Positions 50,062 through 63,586 of a stretch of 64,000 nucleotides of DNA are shown here, one piece after another. The notes beneath the pieces were generated by a model. It saw only the letters and a list, made by a program, of their open reading frames with translations, did not search any database and was not told the DNA's origin. Every line of letters starts with the position of its first letter. The stretch's first letter is position 1. Location: assembly GCA_023333565.1 (NCBI GenBank), contig JAJKFH010000052.1, positions 372,001-436,000 of the forward strand, given 5' to 3'. The stretch is from Puffinus mauretanicus (lineage: Eukaryota > Chordata > Aves > Procellariiformes > Procellariidae). The translations under genes were made by a program, and so were the position numbers.

Positions 50062-53000
50062 TAGTCCAAAATGCTTTGCAGGCAGAGACATGTTAGAGCA
50101 TCACTGACTTCAGGAAGTAGCTTAAAGCGTTTGTCCAAGGAAACAGCATTTCTTCTGTCACTACTCAGCCTGCGAATGGGAGAGATCAGGGCTTCACGCA
50201 TCCTTTACCACTGAAAAACTACCATTTGCCCCATTTATCATCAGGCCCTGTATTCACTATTCACAACAGCTCAGCACCATGGGAGCAGGACACTGAGACC
50301 TGGCTGTGGGCATAAGCAGTCCTATCTCTGCACTGGAGGAGCGGAGCTATTGCCAGCTCTTGTACTCAGTGGCTGCCAAGGGAAAATACTTGCAGGCTGT
50401 GCTTAGAGCTGCCTCCCCTGAGCTGGCAGAACTGGGTTACTAATATTTCACCACGCTTTCAAACAGCCCTTCCACAGCCTCCAAGGGGTCTTAACCCATG
50501 GTCTGATAAATGCTATGTTTGTCTTCAGGGCCTGATAAAATGCACAATTAAGTTAGAAGGAAGATGCTCATCAACTCCATTGTGTGCTGCATTGTGTCCT
50601 TGTGTGATTTGCTGGGGCAGGTTTTGTTCTGTTTTTCTTTTCCTACTGGCTTTCCAATTACCTTCTGCACCAAGTTAACGGGCACATTTTGGACACTAGG
50701 GGTGTATATGTCTATGGGAAGAACATTGTTTTGCTGGACTTGTACAGATCAGTATTTTGGGAAAGGTCACTGTTTGATAGCCGTAAATCTCTTCTCAATC
50801 AAGATCATCAATATTAATCGACCTACAAGTCACAGGCACTATCTCACAGTTGGCAGGTTGCTGGCAAGGGAACCTGCCGAGAGCCCTTCAGGACAACAGA
50901 GTCTGTAGACTAACACAGCAGGAAACCCAGTGAGAAAGTAGGTTTGGCGAGTATGTTTACTGCTACTGACTTGCATGGAGAGCTTCAGGAAAATAGCTCA
51001 GTGCAAGGGGCTATGGCACTGGTGTAAAGACCTTGGTTGCAGTTGTTCTTGAACAGCCCGGTGGAAAGGCATGGTTTGGAGTGGGCTGGCTGTGATAAGG
51101 GACTTATCTATGTGTAACATGTTAAAACTGGGGAATATTTTTACACTGGCATGCAAGTTGTCATGGATTTAAATAAGAAATAAATCAGTGGGGCACAATC
51201 TGTTTTGGTGCATTGGGTTTACACCTGGAAGGAGCTGTCAGCATCTCTTTGACTCCCATGGCTGCTGCTTATCCCTATTAAAAGACACATTGAAGGTAGT
51301 CCTGACTTTTCTGGCTCACTCATTTTGGTGAATGTGCTCTCAGCTGTCATGTGTTTACTTCATTTTGGTTTTAATGACTTTCAAGGGTCCCCCAAACAAG
51401 CAAAACTGGAGAGAGAATAACTGACTCTACCTTTGTGTTCTGTTAAATTGTAGTAACATAGTGGTACAGGACCACCATTCTGCCTTGTTTCACCTCATTT
51501 TATTTTTATTAAATACACTATAATAATAAACGGTTGCTAAGAATCTTTTCTCCTTTTAATTATGATTTTAGATATCCTTCTGTTTCCCTTGGCTTGATCA
51601 AGTCGGTGCATAACACTCAAGAAAAGTCACTGATAAAAGAACCGAATTCACTTGATCAATCTTTAGGATCAGGCTGGGTCATTTGCAGGATAAATTTTAG
51701 TTGTTGCCCTCTTCTGAATGTGCAGTTTCTTTTTTTACATTATTTGTGGGCAAAGCAATGCCAGAGCTCAGCAACCGTAATCTTTCAGACTGGAGACCTG
51801 AGCATGGGGGAATTTAGCCAGCTTCTTTTAATTCCCATATGTATCCCGCTGCTAACAGAAGCAACAAATGCGTACACATAAAAGCAAGCATTATCACATA
51901 ACCTCTGTGAGCTGGGTGAAAGCTATTAAGAATGACAGCTTCACTTATCTGGGCTCAGACTTAGAGAAATATGAGTTGGTGGGAAAGCTTTCAGATCATG
52001 CTTTGCGCTTGAAGGCACCCTTCCAGGAGACAGGAGATGCAGAAGGACAACGCGATGACTGTCATGCGTCTAGGTCCCACCCTGAAAGAAAAAAAAAAAC
52101 CCTTCTGATATTCATAAAATTACAAAGATGGCTTTGGATCCACCCCATCTAATTCTACTTTATTTCTTTAATCAGCAGTGGTAGACAAGTATGTCTGGGG
52201 GGTGACTTAGCCCTCCCCTCTGACACCCCCATGACTTCAGGGCATGTCTGACCCATTCACTGCAGAGGGAGCACGGGGCAGCCTGTTCAGCTTGTTCAGG
52301 TAGCCTGAATTTAGATGTCTTGCAACTCTCATCAGCTTACCGTGAACATCCCAGAACTCTTTGAAACTCTGCTCTGAAGCATGTGATTAAAGAAGAATAT
52401 CAAGTTTGTTTTTGTTGAAAGCATCTTTCTTGTTCACACATTGCAGAGAAACAACCTCAGGCTCATACCCTGGGACAAATAGAAAGAAACATAAATGCTT
52501 TTTTTGTCTTTGCGATCTCTTGGCTCGCTGTCTCCAAGCCTTCACCTGAGCTCTGAACTGCAGAACAGTGATGGTACATCCCAGCTTCAACTCAGTGTAT
52601 GGGGCTTGGGAGGGTCTTTCCTACAACTTCAGTGGGAGCAAGCCTGGCAATAGTCTTTCTCCTGCTTAGATCTAGGAGATACCAGAAGACTGGTTTTGTA
52701 CATTAGGCAAAGAAAGAGACAGCCTAAATATTTTGCCTTGCCTTGTTTGGCATAAATGATCATTCTTCTCACTGTCCTTTTCCAGAAGTCATCCATTGAG
52801 CAAGGGCAGCTGAGCAATTTGCATTTTCATCTATCTTATTCTCTCTCTCTTTCTATTTTTCCCCCATTTTTTTCTTTGTGTAAAAAGACTGCAAGTACTT
52901 TTCCTGGCATATTTATCAAGTCTGTCTTTTACTAAGATTTGTCTGTCAGCTTGCCAGACAACCCAGTTAGAGATACAGAAGCAATTTAAGGATGAATACT

Positions 53001-55050
53001 TCAGTCTAAGAATAGCACCAAGAAAAGAGCGTGCCTGGTTTCTACCATTTACTAGAGATGCTCCTTTCACATCAATGCTCACAGCAAGGCATAACTGAAG
53101 CCCAGGAGCTATGTTCAGAGGTTTGGACAGGTAACCTCAGAATCAATAGCTGAATCAAGGTATTCCAGAAAGATAGTTGCTTTGAAGCATTTAATTTACC
53201 GAAATACCTGATGTGCCTTTTAGCAGTCTGGCCTTCTAATTTATGATTAAAGCTATAGAGTTTTGTGATGGGACATTTTTCTTTTGGGAATTGTTATTTC
53301 GTTAACCCTGAAAATGAGTGTATTGATATCAAGGAAATGGTCAGGGACAAGCAAAGCATGTAGTGAAAATATACCTTTTCAAGAGTGAAGTAATATGTCT
53401 TCATATTTCATACCAAAGTTTGCTTGTAGTTTGTACTGTAATGAACTGAAATGCTGTAAAATGTCTTGGCATTAAAAAAAAAGTAATTTCAGAGTTGTAA
53501 TGTGCTTTTTTCCCCATTCTGACTTGGAATTAGCTGTAGTTTGAAAGTGCAAAACATTCTGAGAAATGGAAATTGTGATCCCTGCACAGCTTCATTATTT
53601 TTACAGCTTAGGTTCTATTTCCAGAGGTTTTAATTGTAATTGTTTCACCTACTGAACCCTGTTGTAATGTTCTGTGAACTACTCAGATGTTGTTTTGTGT
53701 CATATGTGCCTTCTTAGGTTGAGCTCACGAATAATTTACTTCCCCCTCCAACAGTGGACGTTGGGAACAAAATCCCACTTCTTGCTTTTCTTTGTATTGC
53801 ATGTAACACCACTGACATGATTAGAACCATTTCTCATTTAAGTTGCTTGTAGCTCTACATTGCACAAAGTAAGGAGAATCTGTCTCAATTTAAATCACAG
53901 GTGGGAATGGCATGACTATGTGGTAGTGTGGGTGTTAGGTGGCCGTGGAGCTGGGATGCACCTAGCTGTGCAATCTGGATAATTTAGATTGGTTTAGAAA
54001 GAGGGGAAGAAAATATGTCTATCTCAGCTCTAGCTCTGCTTCCCTCTGTGCAATTTTGTGTGTAGGGAAGGCCATAGGAAGCAATGAAGGAATGTAAATA
54101 CATGCACAGAGTATTGTTAAAAAAAAAAACCAAAACATCTTAAATCTTTCTTCTCCTTTCCTTTACTGTAAGGGCAGCCTCTATTGAATGTGCTCATTCA
54201 GGCATTCCCAACATAAAGAGTAAATGCTTGCTAAGATCATGGTGATGCTTTTAGAAGACTCACAGGGAAGAAGTAAGATTTGCAGAAGAGAATGATTTTA
54301 GATAAGACTTTGCTTCATGTTTTGCCAGAACTTGCTTCTCTTTTATTCATTTTGGTTCTGTTCATAGTCATCAGGCTTCCTCTTGAATTCGCTTGCTGCA
54401 ATCCAAGGGCTTAGTCCTGCATTTAATTCTCTGCCTGTAGTACTAGCCAGACTACATAGTGCATAGAAGTAGGAGTATGCTTAAATATTAGGCTGAACTA
54501 CAGCGAGAGGAAAGTAGGAACAAGATGTGATCTAGAGATACTGTGAGAGATCCAAGTTATTTAATATTAAAAGAGAGCAGGTTGCCAAATGTGATATATG
54601 TTGGACTGAATGTTTTTTCAAAGCTTCTCAAATATTTAGATTTAGGGAGCAGGTGCTTCCTTAATAAAAACAAAGATATCATAAATATTAGTAGAGAGGT
54701 ATTTAGGAAATGGTGAAGTGAAAGATACCAACCAGATAATGATTTCAACTTTGAGTGAGTTCATGTGGTACCTGCAATTAGCCATGTTTCTTGCATGCTG
54801 AGCACTTCTCTCCCTCAGCATGTCTGGGTGATTGGTTCTGCATCCCAAATTCATGCTTATGGCACAAGATATAAAAATGGCTCCACTTGTAATTGTGTCT
54901 GCAGTTCCTTAGATGATCAATGTACCCAGATCCTATTTAAACGCAGCTGAGAGAATATTTGTGTAGCACTCATTGTGTCAAAGGGATCGTTTTCCAAGGC
55001 ATCAAACTGTTTTAACCTAAGAGTCCTCTCTCCTTCCCCCTTATTTACAG

Positions 55051-55066
55051 AAAAAAAAAAAAAAAA
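55051..55066 (+). repeat. Poly(A) tract
   Basis: Sixteen A residues are followed by CAAACCCAAACC. The A tract directly follows TTATTTACAG. No retrotransposon body is recognised next to it. Confidence 0.9.
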
Positions 55067-56572
55067 CAAACCCAAACCAGAAAAGGTCAGAGGAGAATGG
55101 AACTGGATGAGAAGTCAGAAAATGGAAAGAAATGCATTTCTTGGAAAAAGCAAGGCACATCTCTTGGTGTATGAAGGACACGCACAACAGACCCCATATG
55201 CTTACACACACTTGTGTGAATGGGTTCAGAATGAAATAACGAAAACACAGGCTGTTTCTCTTGATTTTTGCTTTTAAAACATTACAAAGAATGAAGCACT
55301 TGCCTTGAGAGGATGGGCAATCTGTCCCACACAGGCAGGGTGGCAGCAGCCAGCGAGCCAGGTTCACCGGGGAAGGGGTGCCTCACTTGGCTGACTGCCC
55401 AGCACCATGCTGTCCTGGGTAGGAACAAAACATTTCAGCAGAAAGTTCTTGAGTATATATTAAAAACAGGACAGAACTGAGGGAAGCTGGGATCCATCTG
55501 GCACAGAGGATAGATGGTTTTCCAAGCTGGGGATGGGCATCCATCTTCTGACGTGGTCAGTCTTCTCGGAGACATCTGTTTGTTCTCTGCCCTGCAAGCA
55601 GAAGTGCCAGGTTCAATGTCCACCATTTCAGCCAAACCTCAGGACATCTTCCTTCTGGAAGAGCTGTAGGAGGATTCATAGGTTGGTGACAAGACAGACT
55701 TGAAAATAAACTACTGCTGCTGTAAAATACCAATGATTAGACCGCAGGCCCTATTCTCTCTCTCAAGAACAGCTATTCAGAAAAGCATGTGACTTGAGGC
55801 TTATATGGACAAGGCTTCCATTGGACAAGAACTAGAAATTCTCGTGTTCTCTCAATTACCTGTAACTATTGCCATGAATTTCCCTGTCCTTTTAACAGTT
55901 ACTGGCACTAGTTATCCTTTATGTTGATGTTTGTTTGCAACTGTAAATGCAAACCAATTTACAGCAACTTTTCTGTATTTCTGTGTTTATAGGTTGTGCT
56001 TGGGGATAGATGATTGTAACTTCAGTGTCAAAGAGGACTGCCATAAACTATGCTGTTGCACCTCTTGTAGCCTTTCAGTACGATGCAATCCATTTGCTCT
56101 CTATTACTACCAGACCCCTTATTAGGGGTATGAATTTGACAGTTAATTGAAATAGGTCCGTTGTTTTTGCCATAAATCTACACTGGAGGAGTACCACTGC
56201 TAATGCTAATTTCAGGTTTTCCATGTCTTGCTGAAGGAAACTGAAGTCTTAAAAGCAAATTGCAAGTATGATGAGATAATACACTATTTTGCATTCCAGT
56301 CATAACCCTGCAGAAATTACAGCTGTCAGAATTCATCACTACAATTGTAACATAATTATTATAAATGTAATCTATTTAATGCCCCAGGACATTTGTCCTG
56401 ATAGGCAGTGAAATGGCCCTATGGACATGCTAGAGACAGCATTTTTGTGCCACTCTTTTTCAGATATTGTTCTACAAAATCAAGATGCCTGTCATTCAAA
56501 GCCATGCTTCTAGGAAGATACTAAGGGTATAATTTCTCTAAATTAAACTGTAGCATTTGTACCATTAATGGG

Positions 56573-56900
56573 AAAAAACGATCTCTCTTTGTGTATTCCG
56601 AATGCCTAATTGATTATCTCAGATGGATGTGCGCCACCGTGTTGGCTACATGGAGAAGTTTCTGTGCAAAGCTGTGATCACGATGATACATTTCCTAGCA
56701 GGTTTTTATGAACAGGCTGTGATCAGTTTTCAGACAGCACATGATAGTGTTTTTAATTATAGCCAAAAAATGAAGTGCTTGAGATGATATTGGAGAAAGC
56801 ATCACACAGGCGCCACAAGAAAACTTTGAGCTATAGTCCATATTTAGTTGAAGTATTATTGGTACGATTGATTTTCAATTAATATTCAGTATTGACCATT
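56573..56900. promoter_or_regulatory. Candidate conserved non-coding element or small exon
   Basis: Seven CpGs survive in about 320 AT-rich bases, about half the number expected from composition and clearly more than the neighbouring DNA keeps. The block is unique and free of simple repeats. It contains a 54-codon plus-strand frame (ATG at 56623, stop at 56785-56787) that starts directly after TTATCTCAG, an acceptable splice-acceptor sequence. An upstream TGA lies at 56611-56613. The predicted peptide (starts MDVRHRVGYMEKFLC) resembles no protein I know. CpG retention and unique sequence fit a constrained enhancer better than a coding exon, but the two cannot be separated here. Confidence 0.3.
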
Positions 56901-59900
56901 ACTATAAAGAAGACAGCAACTACTGTAGCAGATTTATGGATTTTTTTTACAAGCCATTGATTTTTTTTTCTTACTATGCAGCTGTTTCCATTAATAAGGC
57001 AGACATGGAAATATTCTTTCAGAATTTGTTTCTCCCCAGTTCAAGGAGACTATGAAAATCTGTTTTCTCTGGAGATGTCCTCTGCAATGCAAGGCTATTT
57101 GTCATCTTTTCATAATTGTGATACAGTTGGGCTCTCCAGTCTGAGGTGCTTTCAGGCTGCTGGGGATGTCTGTGTATAGTGAGAACTCGGGATTCCTTTT
57201 GGCCACTGCCTTTCTCTGGATAGTCCTGAGAAGTTGCTCTGCCTGCAGTAAATCCTCATTATTAATGTGGGAAATTAACAAAAGGCATATTGTCAAAGGC
57301 CAATCTGTAGCTGGCAGATTTAGATAATCTGAAGTAAGGAAACTTCATGTGCTGCTCAAAGAAGAAATGGCTCCTGAGCAAGTCACGTAAGGCTCTGCTT
57401 TGTAAAAGAAAAGAGAAAATTTGAGATATGAGTATCCCCAAATGCTTTTAATCCAATAACAGTAATAAGAACAAAAACCACAAACAACCCAAACAATAAT
57501 TGCAATATCAATTAGAAGTTTAACATGGGGTCAGGAGGAAGGTATTTTTGATTCCTTGCTCAGACTGAAGTATCTGTTCTAAAAAGTATGGTGAAGTGAA
57601 GTTGTGTAGCTGACTTTTTTGGATGTCTTTGTTCTATAGGAGGTAGAGCTGCTTTCCACAGGACCGAGTAACCAGTCACAGGAGGGAATCAGAACTGTGG
57701 TGCTGAAAAAGAAAGACTAGGTCATGACCTGGTACAGTCAGGTCAAGTTCTTAAATCCATAATTAACCACTAGGACCATCCTGTTTCCACATGTCCTGAG
57801 CTGCTGCACATTCTGTAGAGATTTCCTAAGTTTTAAATTGTGAACGAAAAACATTTCCTGGAGAACCCATAAAATTGCAGTCTCTGCCTATTTTTCTCCT
57901 AAGACTATGATTTCTTCCGCTGGTTTAGGTTATTAGTAGGTATTTGTCAATCCATTTTCAGCAGCTGACAAGCTAGATGAAATTGGAGTAACCCTATACA
58001 CATGTATCTGCTAATAGTCACTTTTAAATATGGATAAAGCTGTCAGGGCACATCAGATGTCCCTCCTGAATAGAAGAACAAAGCTAACCATGCAAGCTAA
58101 TAACAAGCATTGATCTGAAAAATGAATACATGTCAAAGAGGCTTAGTCAGGATACCCTGCAATAGGCAGACATCAGGCCTTACGTCTTAATCACATTTCA
58201 AGAAATTGGGTTATTCTATCCTTTTATTACAGAAAAGATTGATGGAAAGTAACATAAAATATCAGCTTCAGCTATCCCCGGTATGCCAGTGTCATTGTGG
58301 GTGGAAGCTTTTCCCTCCCCTGCCAGCCTGTGCTGCTGCCTGGTGCTGCCCACCCTGGTACTGGCGTGTGTTTCAGCCAAAGCCCATAACTTACAGGGAC
58401 GGTGGAAGAGGCTCCCCAACTCTCTCGGTCAGCTCTTCCACCTCCCCAGAGCAGCAACGCCAGCCACGGGTGCCTTGGGCACTGATGCTTGGCTTTGCTG
58501 ACGCCCCAGTGAGGGTCTGCCCTGGGCAGCCACGCTCCGGGGAGTTTGTCTTACCTGGCACTGCTAAAAGGGAAAGATCTTATTTTTCCCTCTCCAGAGG
58601 TGAAAGTTGGGAAGAACTGGTAGGCAACTGAGGACATCTTGTAGTGTCATTCTCTGTTTCAACGCTAGGAGAACACCTGCAAAGTGACTAGAAGTAAGAA
58701 CGAGCAAATGTTCAGGTTGTTCTCAGTGTTACACTGCTGACACATTTAGAAGCCAGCTAGGTTTCTTCTGACTAAGATCATACAAATCAATGTATAGTGA
58801 AGAAAAGTCTTTATTGAATATGGTACTTTAAATGTTATTACGGGAACAGCTCTGGCAATGGCAAATCAGCACTTACTCACAGTTTATTGCTAAATGCTGT
58901 AGGTCTCACAGAGCTATGTTATAAAAAAGATATTATATTAAATGTATTGCAGTGTGTGGCTTTTACAAAGCCCAAGAGTAATTCTTGGAAAAGCAGGCTT
59001 GTTCTGTCCCTATAGAGATCACAATTTATCACACTAGAACTGCAATTTTGTAGGGAGGGGGAACAACTGCACTGTTTATCTTCATCATTTTCGGTTCTAT
59101 AGTATTCAGGCTGACGAAAGCAACAGAGTAAGAAATCTGCAATGCAAAATTATAGCCACTCCTGTACTTCTCATTATAGATCTACTCCAATTATTGCAAC
59201 TAAGTTACCCAGGTTGCGGCAGCAAGAATCTCGAAGGCTCTTGTTTTATGTACAGGCTTTTTGAAGGTCGGAAATATTTCTATCCTCCTGCAAGCTTGTG
59301 CTTTCTGTTGGCTCACAAGTGACGAGTTCTTTATCCCTACTCTTGAAAACAGCCTGCGGGAATTAATTGTCAATGGTGGACGACATACTTTGCATGACAT
59401 TGCTCCACTGATGTCAGTAGGTTTGCTTTGATTTACTCTAGCTTAGGATCTGGTTTTGTTTTGATTTTGTCCTGAAGGCATTATGATTTTGTTTCTTTTC
59501 ATTCACCACTGTCCTTGCTATTGAGTTCTACAACTGAATTTTAAAAAGGCTGTAATTCACTGCTGTATTATATAGGTTTTTACAGTAATTTCTATGTCCA
59601 TTGATTTCAAGTCCTCACAGCTAGAACTTTAAAATATTTTTGATCTGGAAAATATCTTGCTCAAAACTCTAGCTGGTTCTGTGCAGATGACTAACAGAAG
59701 CCATGCAAATGGATGTGGATATAAAGAACAAATTCTGTCTTTTTTGTCTTTCACCATACGATGCACTTGCCTTGTTTCATCCCTGTCACACCATGGATGC
59801 ATCTTTTGAGTTGACACCTGGATTAGTTGTTTATTACACAAATGAACCTTTTTGACTTTTTTTTGGCTTGTTGATTTTACTGAGTGTTTCTATAACTGGC

Positions 59901-62900
59901 AGGTATAATCTGCATGGTGAGGGTACTCAGCATGACATTTCCATCCAGCCAAATCATTGCATTAGTTTTGCCTCAATGCAAAAGTTCCAGACTAAACCTA
60001 TCTTCCGTTTTCTAGCTGTCTGGCATTAAAGACTAGGGGTTTGCTTTCTAGTACCCAGAGTGGTGTAAGACTCGCACAGCACCCAGATGACATAACATCA
60101 GATATTAAGTACTCCTCCTTTATTTCATGCTAGGGCTGCATACCCAGGTGGCTGCTTCTTATGTCTAACATAAGAAGCGAGCAGTTCAGCAGCCAGCCCC
60201 TTCAGATATCCACCAAATATAGCTAAGTAACTTTTTGAGCCAAAGCCCACTGGTGTTAATAGGAAACTGTTTTCAGGACCATGCTGTGATTCACTGAAAT
60301 GGATTAGTATCCAGTGTCTGCTTCATGTTACTACTCATTGTGCTGCTCTGCTGTGAAGGGAATTTACAAGGTGACACAATATTGGCAGAAAAGTTCATTT
60401 ATTTTCCCTATGAAAACTACATGGGAAGGCTTAGACCATATTTGCTTCCTTTAATGGATGCCCAGCATGGAATAGTGCATTGAAATGTTTTTGTGCACTA
60501 CCTTCTAAAAAGCAGATCAAACTTTTAAGCTGTCAACAGTAATGGGCTAGGAATGATCTACGTGGCTTGTGCAGTGAGATGACAAGCTAATGGCTACATT
60601 CCTGGTCTTCCTCTCTGGTGTTACTCTCTTAAGTGCATGTACTTCTTACTTAAAAGAAGCAGTGATATTACAGGAGAAATGAATTTACCACCATTTCATT
60701 TCCTTTTGGAAACACAGTACTTCATTTGGCTCTGAAGCCTTTTGCCCTATTCTGCTGACCTTTGGAAACATTTTGCAAAATTCTCCTTTTCTGTAATCTT
60801 AAGTATATGCTTAAGCAGTTTAGCAGTTGTACTTGGTGTTAGCGCTGTGTGTGCTGATAGAGGCTAGCCTTTACTGGGGTCAGTAAAGCCAAACACTTGG
60901 TCATACTCACCCAAAGCCAATCACCCCAGGGAAGGAGTGCTTGCTAAGGGCAGTCAAAATTAAGCAGGTGCATATTACTGAGACTGCACTTCAGGTTCTT
61001 CTCCATGATATGAGGCTGTTAATACATTTTAAGAGATTGCCTACTAATGTTGCAATAAATTATATATCTTACCACATTAGCATAGCATTAACTGTTCCTA
61101 AAATGCTGGGAATAATTTTCTTACTTTTATTAACTAAAGAAATACAGAAATTGCTTCAACAGCCTATGTGAGTGTTGCTGCTGTGTTGTGCATTGTATTC
61201 ATTAGATAAACTGTTTACTGAGATGAAAACATGCAAAATTAAATGCTGAAGAGTAATGTCTCTTCTTGTAAATAGCAGAAATAATGCAATTCTAAAGTTC
61301 TCCAGATATGTGCGTGTCGGATTCTGGTGCCCTTATAGTTTTGGCAATTTACTAACCTGAGACCAACAAAGAAACAAAGGTGAAAAATCCTCACAGTATA
61401 TTATACTACATTAGCTTTATTTTAGCCCTTCAGCCCTGGAAGCCTGCATGCCCTGCGTAAGCAATTCAGTGTCACAATTATAAAACACTGGTGACAAATG
61501 GAAATATTTGGCATTGGTAATCAGACAAGCTCACATGGACAGGGGAAGTCTGAGACTGTAAAAAAGGAGTGCTTCCATTTTGCATGAGAAAAAAAAATCT
61601 CTAAAGCACCTTTCTATACATGCAAGACTGATCATTCTGTTCGGAGATGTGTCTTTTGAGTCTAAGGGACTTGCAGTATGATGGTCATCACCAGTTAACA
61701 GACCCAGCTGGGAGAAGGGGAAATGTCTCAGGAGATCCTGTCAAAGGCTGAGAGCTCAGCCTGAGGAGGCTGCAGGAAGGATGCAAATAGTCATAGTGGG
61801 TTTTGGAACAGGGGATGCTAGGTTTTTGTAGGGTATAAGCAACAGGAGAAAGAAGCAGATGCTTTCTAGGGATAACTTAATGCAAAATAATTATCATTGC
61901 TTAGATAGGGAGGTCAGAGAAAGTCTGAGAGCAGCTCAAAGCTGTTTAAAATTTAAACAACTGCAAGGGAAGTTCTTGTGTGCTGGTCACCAGGTGGTGG
62001 ATGGTCCTGTCCTGCTCTCAGGGGGGGCTCCCTCAGCATGCTTTCATCCTCCAAACAAAAGCATGTGGTGGGCTCACATCAATTGCCCTTGCAACACTTC
62101 CATTAGTCGGACTGAAATAACCAATTCTGCTAGAAACTTAATAAAAAGCTCTTCCAGTCTGGACTGTGATTTGGGAAACATCCAAGCTTTTTTCTTCCAA
62201 AGTGATAAAGTTAGACAGAGATATAACGTGCTTTGTCATGTTTAAATTTAGCAGGCAACAATGACTGAGAAAAAAATGGTATATTGTCTCTAACTACATT
62301 GTCAGCTCTATTCTCTTCGATTCTTATTGCCTGTGTGCAGTAGGACCCTAGGCTCTGGTGAAAGGCACCTGCAGCTTGTCTGCTGTTTCCGAAGGCTGGG
62401 AGCCAGGAGGCAGTGCCCGTGTCCCAGGGCAGGGATGTTCAGCCTTGCTGTAGCTCGGGCTGCTCTGTCTTATCCTGGCTCTGCAAGTGTCTGGGAGGCT
62501 CTGGAGGGTGCTGTAACCCCTCTGTGTTCCCTGTCCTCTGTCACTCTGTAGGAAGCACTGCCAAGCACAAAGCCTGTGCTTAATGAGCTGGACACAGCAC
62601 CATGGCGCTTGGGAACAAACGAAAGCTGAGCATGCTGGAAAAGGCAGCATGGGATTGTGCTGTTTGAGGGCACCTGTGTGAAGGTTTTTTATTTTTCCCT
62701 TTCTGTGGATGGAAAAAGACCCTTTATGAAAAGACATTTCTGCTTAATTTAATTAGCTAACAGTAATTTGATAAATACCTTTGCCTGCTCATTGAGAACA
62801 GGAAGCTTTTTCGGGCATTGCCTTCATTTACGATGTTTGCCCAGCACCAAACACCAACTGAATGATCAGGATGCCTTAGCCCTTGCTCCCCACTAGAAGT

Positions 62901-62981
62901 AACAGCTGGGAGCTCAATCTCTGCGTGCTCAAATGCACCCCAGACTGGGTGGGCCTGTGCAAGGGCGAGGAGGGAAGGGGC
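56901..62981. other. Unique non-coding DNA, no gene seen
   Basis: AT-rich and repeat-poor apart from short T tracts near 56940-56970. A 141-codon plus-strand frame at 58206-58631 crosses a GC-richer stretch (58270-58550) that is open in other frames too, and it has no recognisable domain. Two frames near 62327-62737 are likewise covered on both strands. An A/C-rich low-complexity stretch lies near 57468-57500. Confidence 0.55.
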
Positions 62982-63210
62982 TGTCACAAATGGGTGGTTT
63001 TAAGGCTGCATAAAGAATCACTGGCAAGGTATTGGCAAAGGGTGATTTTAATAGAAATTTATAGAAATGTGACTTAACAGAATTTGATGGCGAGGTTCAC
63101 TCTATTACTTATTACATGGATTAAGTTACACGGGGGGAGGAAATCATATTAGAATTGTGTTGGAATGATTTGTACAGAGATTAAGAGTAGAAGGGTTAAA
63201 AGATAAAAAG

Positions 63211-63236
63211 GTAAAAAGTAAAGGTAAAAAGTAAAA
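63211..63236 (+). repeat. Two-copy 13-bp tandem repeat
   Basis: GTAAAAAGTAAAG is followed directly by GTAAAAAGTAAAA. It lies just before the 104-bp repeat pair inside the right-edge composite. Confidence 0.85.
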
Positions 63237-63239
63237 GGG

Positions 63240-63447
63240 GGACCCTCCCGTTGAGTCACGAGGTTCAGAAGAGATCCAACTGGACCCAATCTTAGTCTCA
63301 GACTTGGGCAATGGTTTATGTCTAATACAGAAAGGGATAGGAAGGACCTCCCGTTGGGTCTCGAGGTTCAGAGTAGACCCTTTTGGCTGGATCTACCCTT
63401 AGTCTCAGACCTGGGCAATGGTTTATGACTAAAGGGTTAAGAGTTTT
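63240..63447 (+). repeat. Two-copy direct repeat, period about 104 bp
   Basis: The unit beginning GGACCCTCCCGTTGAGTCAC at 63240 recurs at 63344 as GGACCTCCCGTTGGGTCTCG. Both copies carry CGAGGTTCAGA and later CTTAGTCTCAGAC followed by TGGGCAATGGTTTATG. The middle third of the unit is less alike than its ends. A weaker reverse-complement echo of the CCTCGAG...CCC motif appears near 63928-63942. Confidence 0.85.
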
Positions 63448-63586
63448 TAGCAGCAACTTAGAGTCTTACAATGCTTAATAATTGATCAATTTGACAGCTT
63501 ACACAAAGAATTAGTTAAGATACTACAAAGATTAAAACAACTTAACTACAGGTTATACTTGTTAGTAACCATATAGATAAGTGCAT

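Larger units (their letters stand above)
49436..56572. other. Unique non-coding DNA, no gene seen
   Basis: AT-rich, repeat-poor DNA. A palindrome ATGTGCT-TTG-AGCACAT lies at 50045-50061. Simple repeats include 11 A at 54119-54129 and 16 A at 55051-55066. A 115-codon plus-strand frame at 51534-51881 is not recognisable as a protein family. The stretches 49900-50070 and 56130-56460 are free of repeats and have the look of conserved non-coding DNA (homeodomain-type cores such as GCAATTAGTGATC near 49971), which is unproven. Confidence 0.5.

Noticed and set aside
55051..55066. Poly(A) tract as the tail of a processed pseudogene
   Set aside because: No upstream sequence resembling an mRNA copy and no flanking target duplication could be found by eye.
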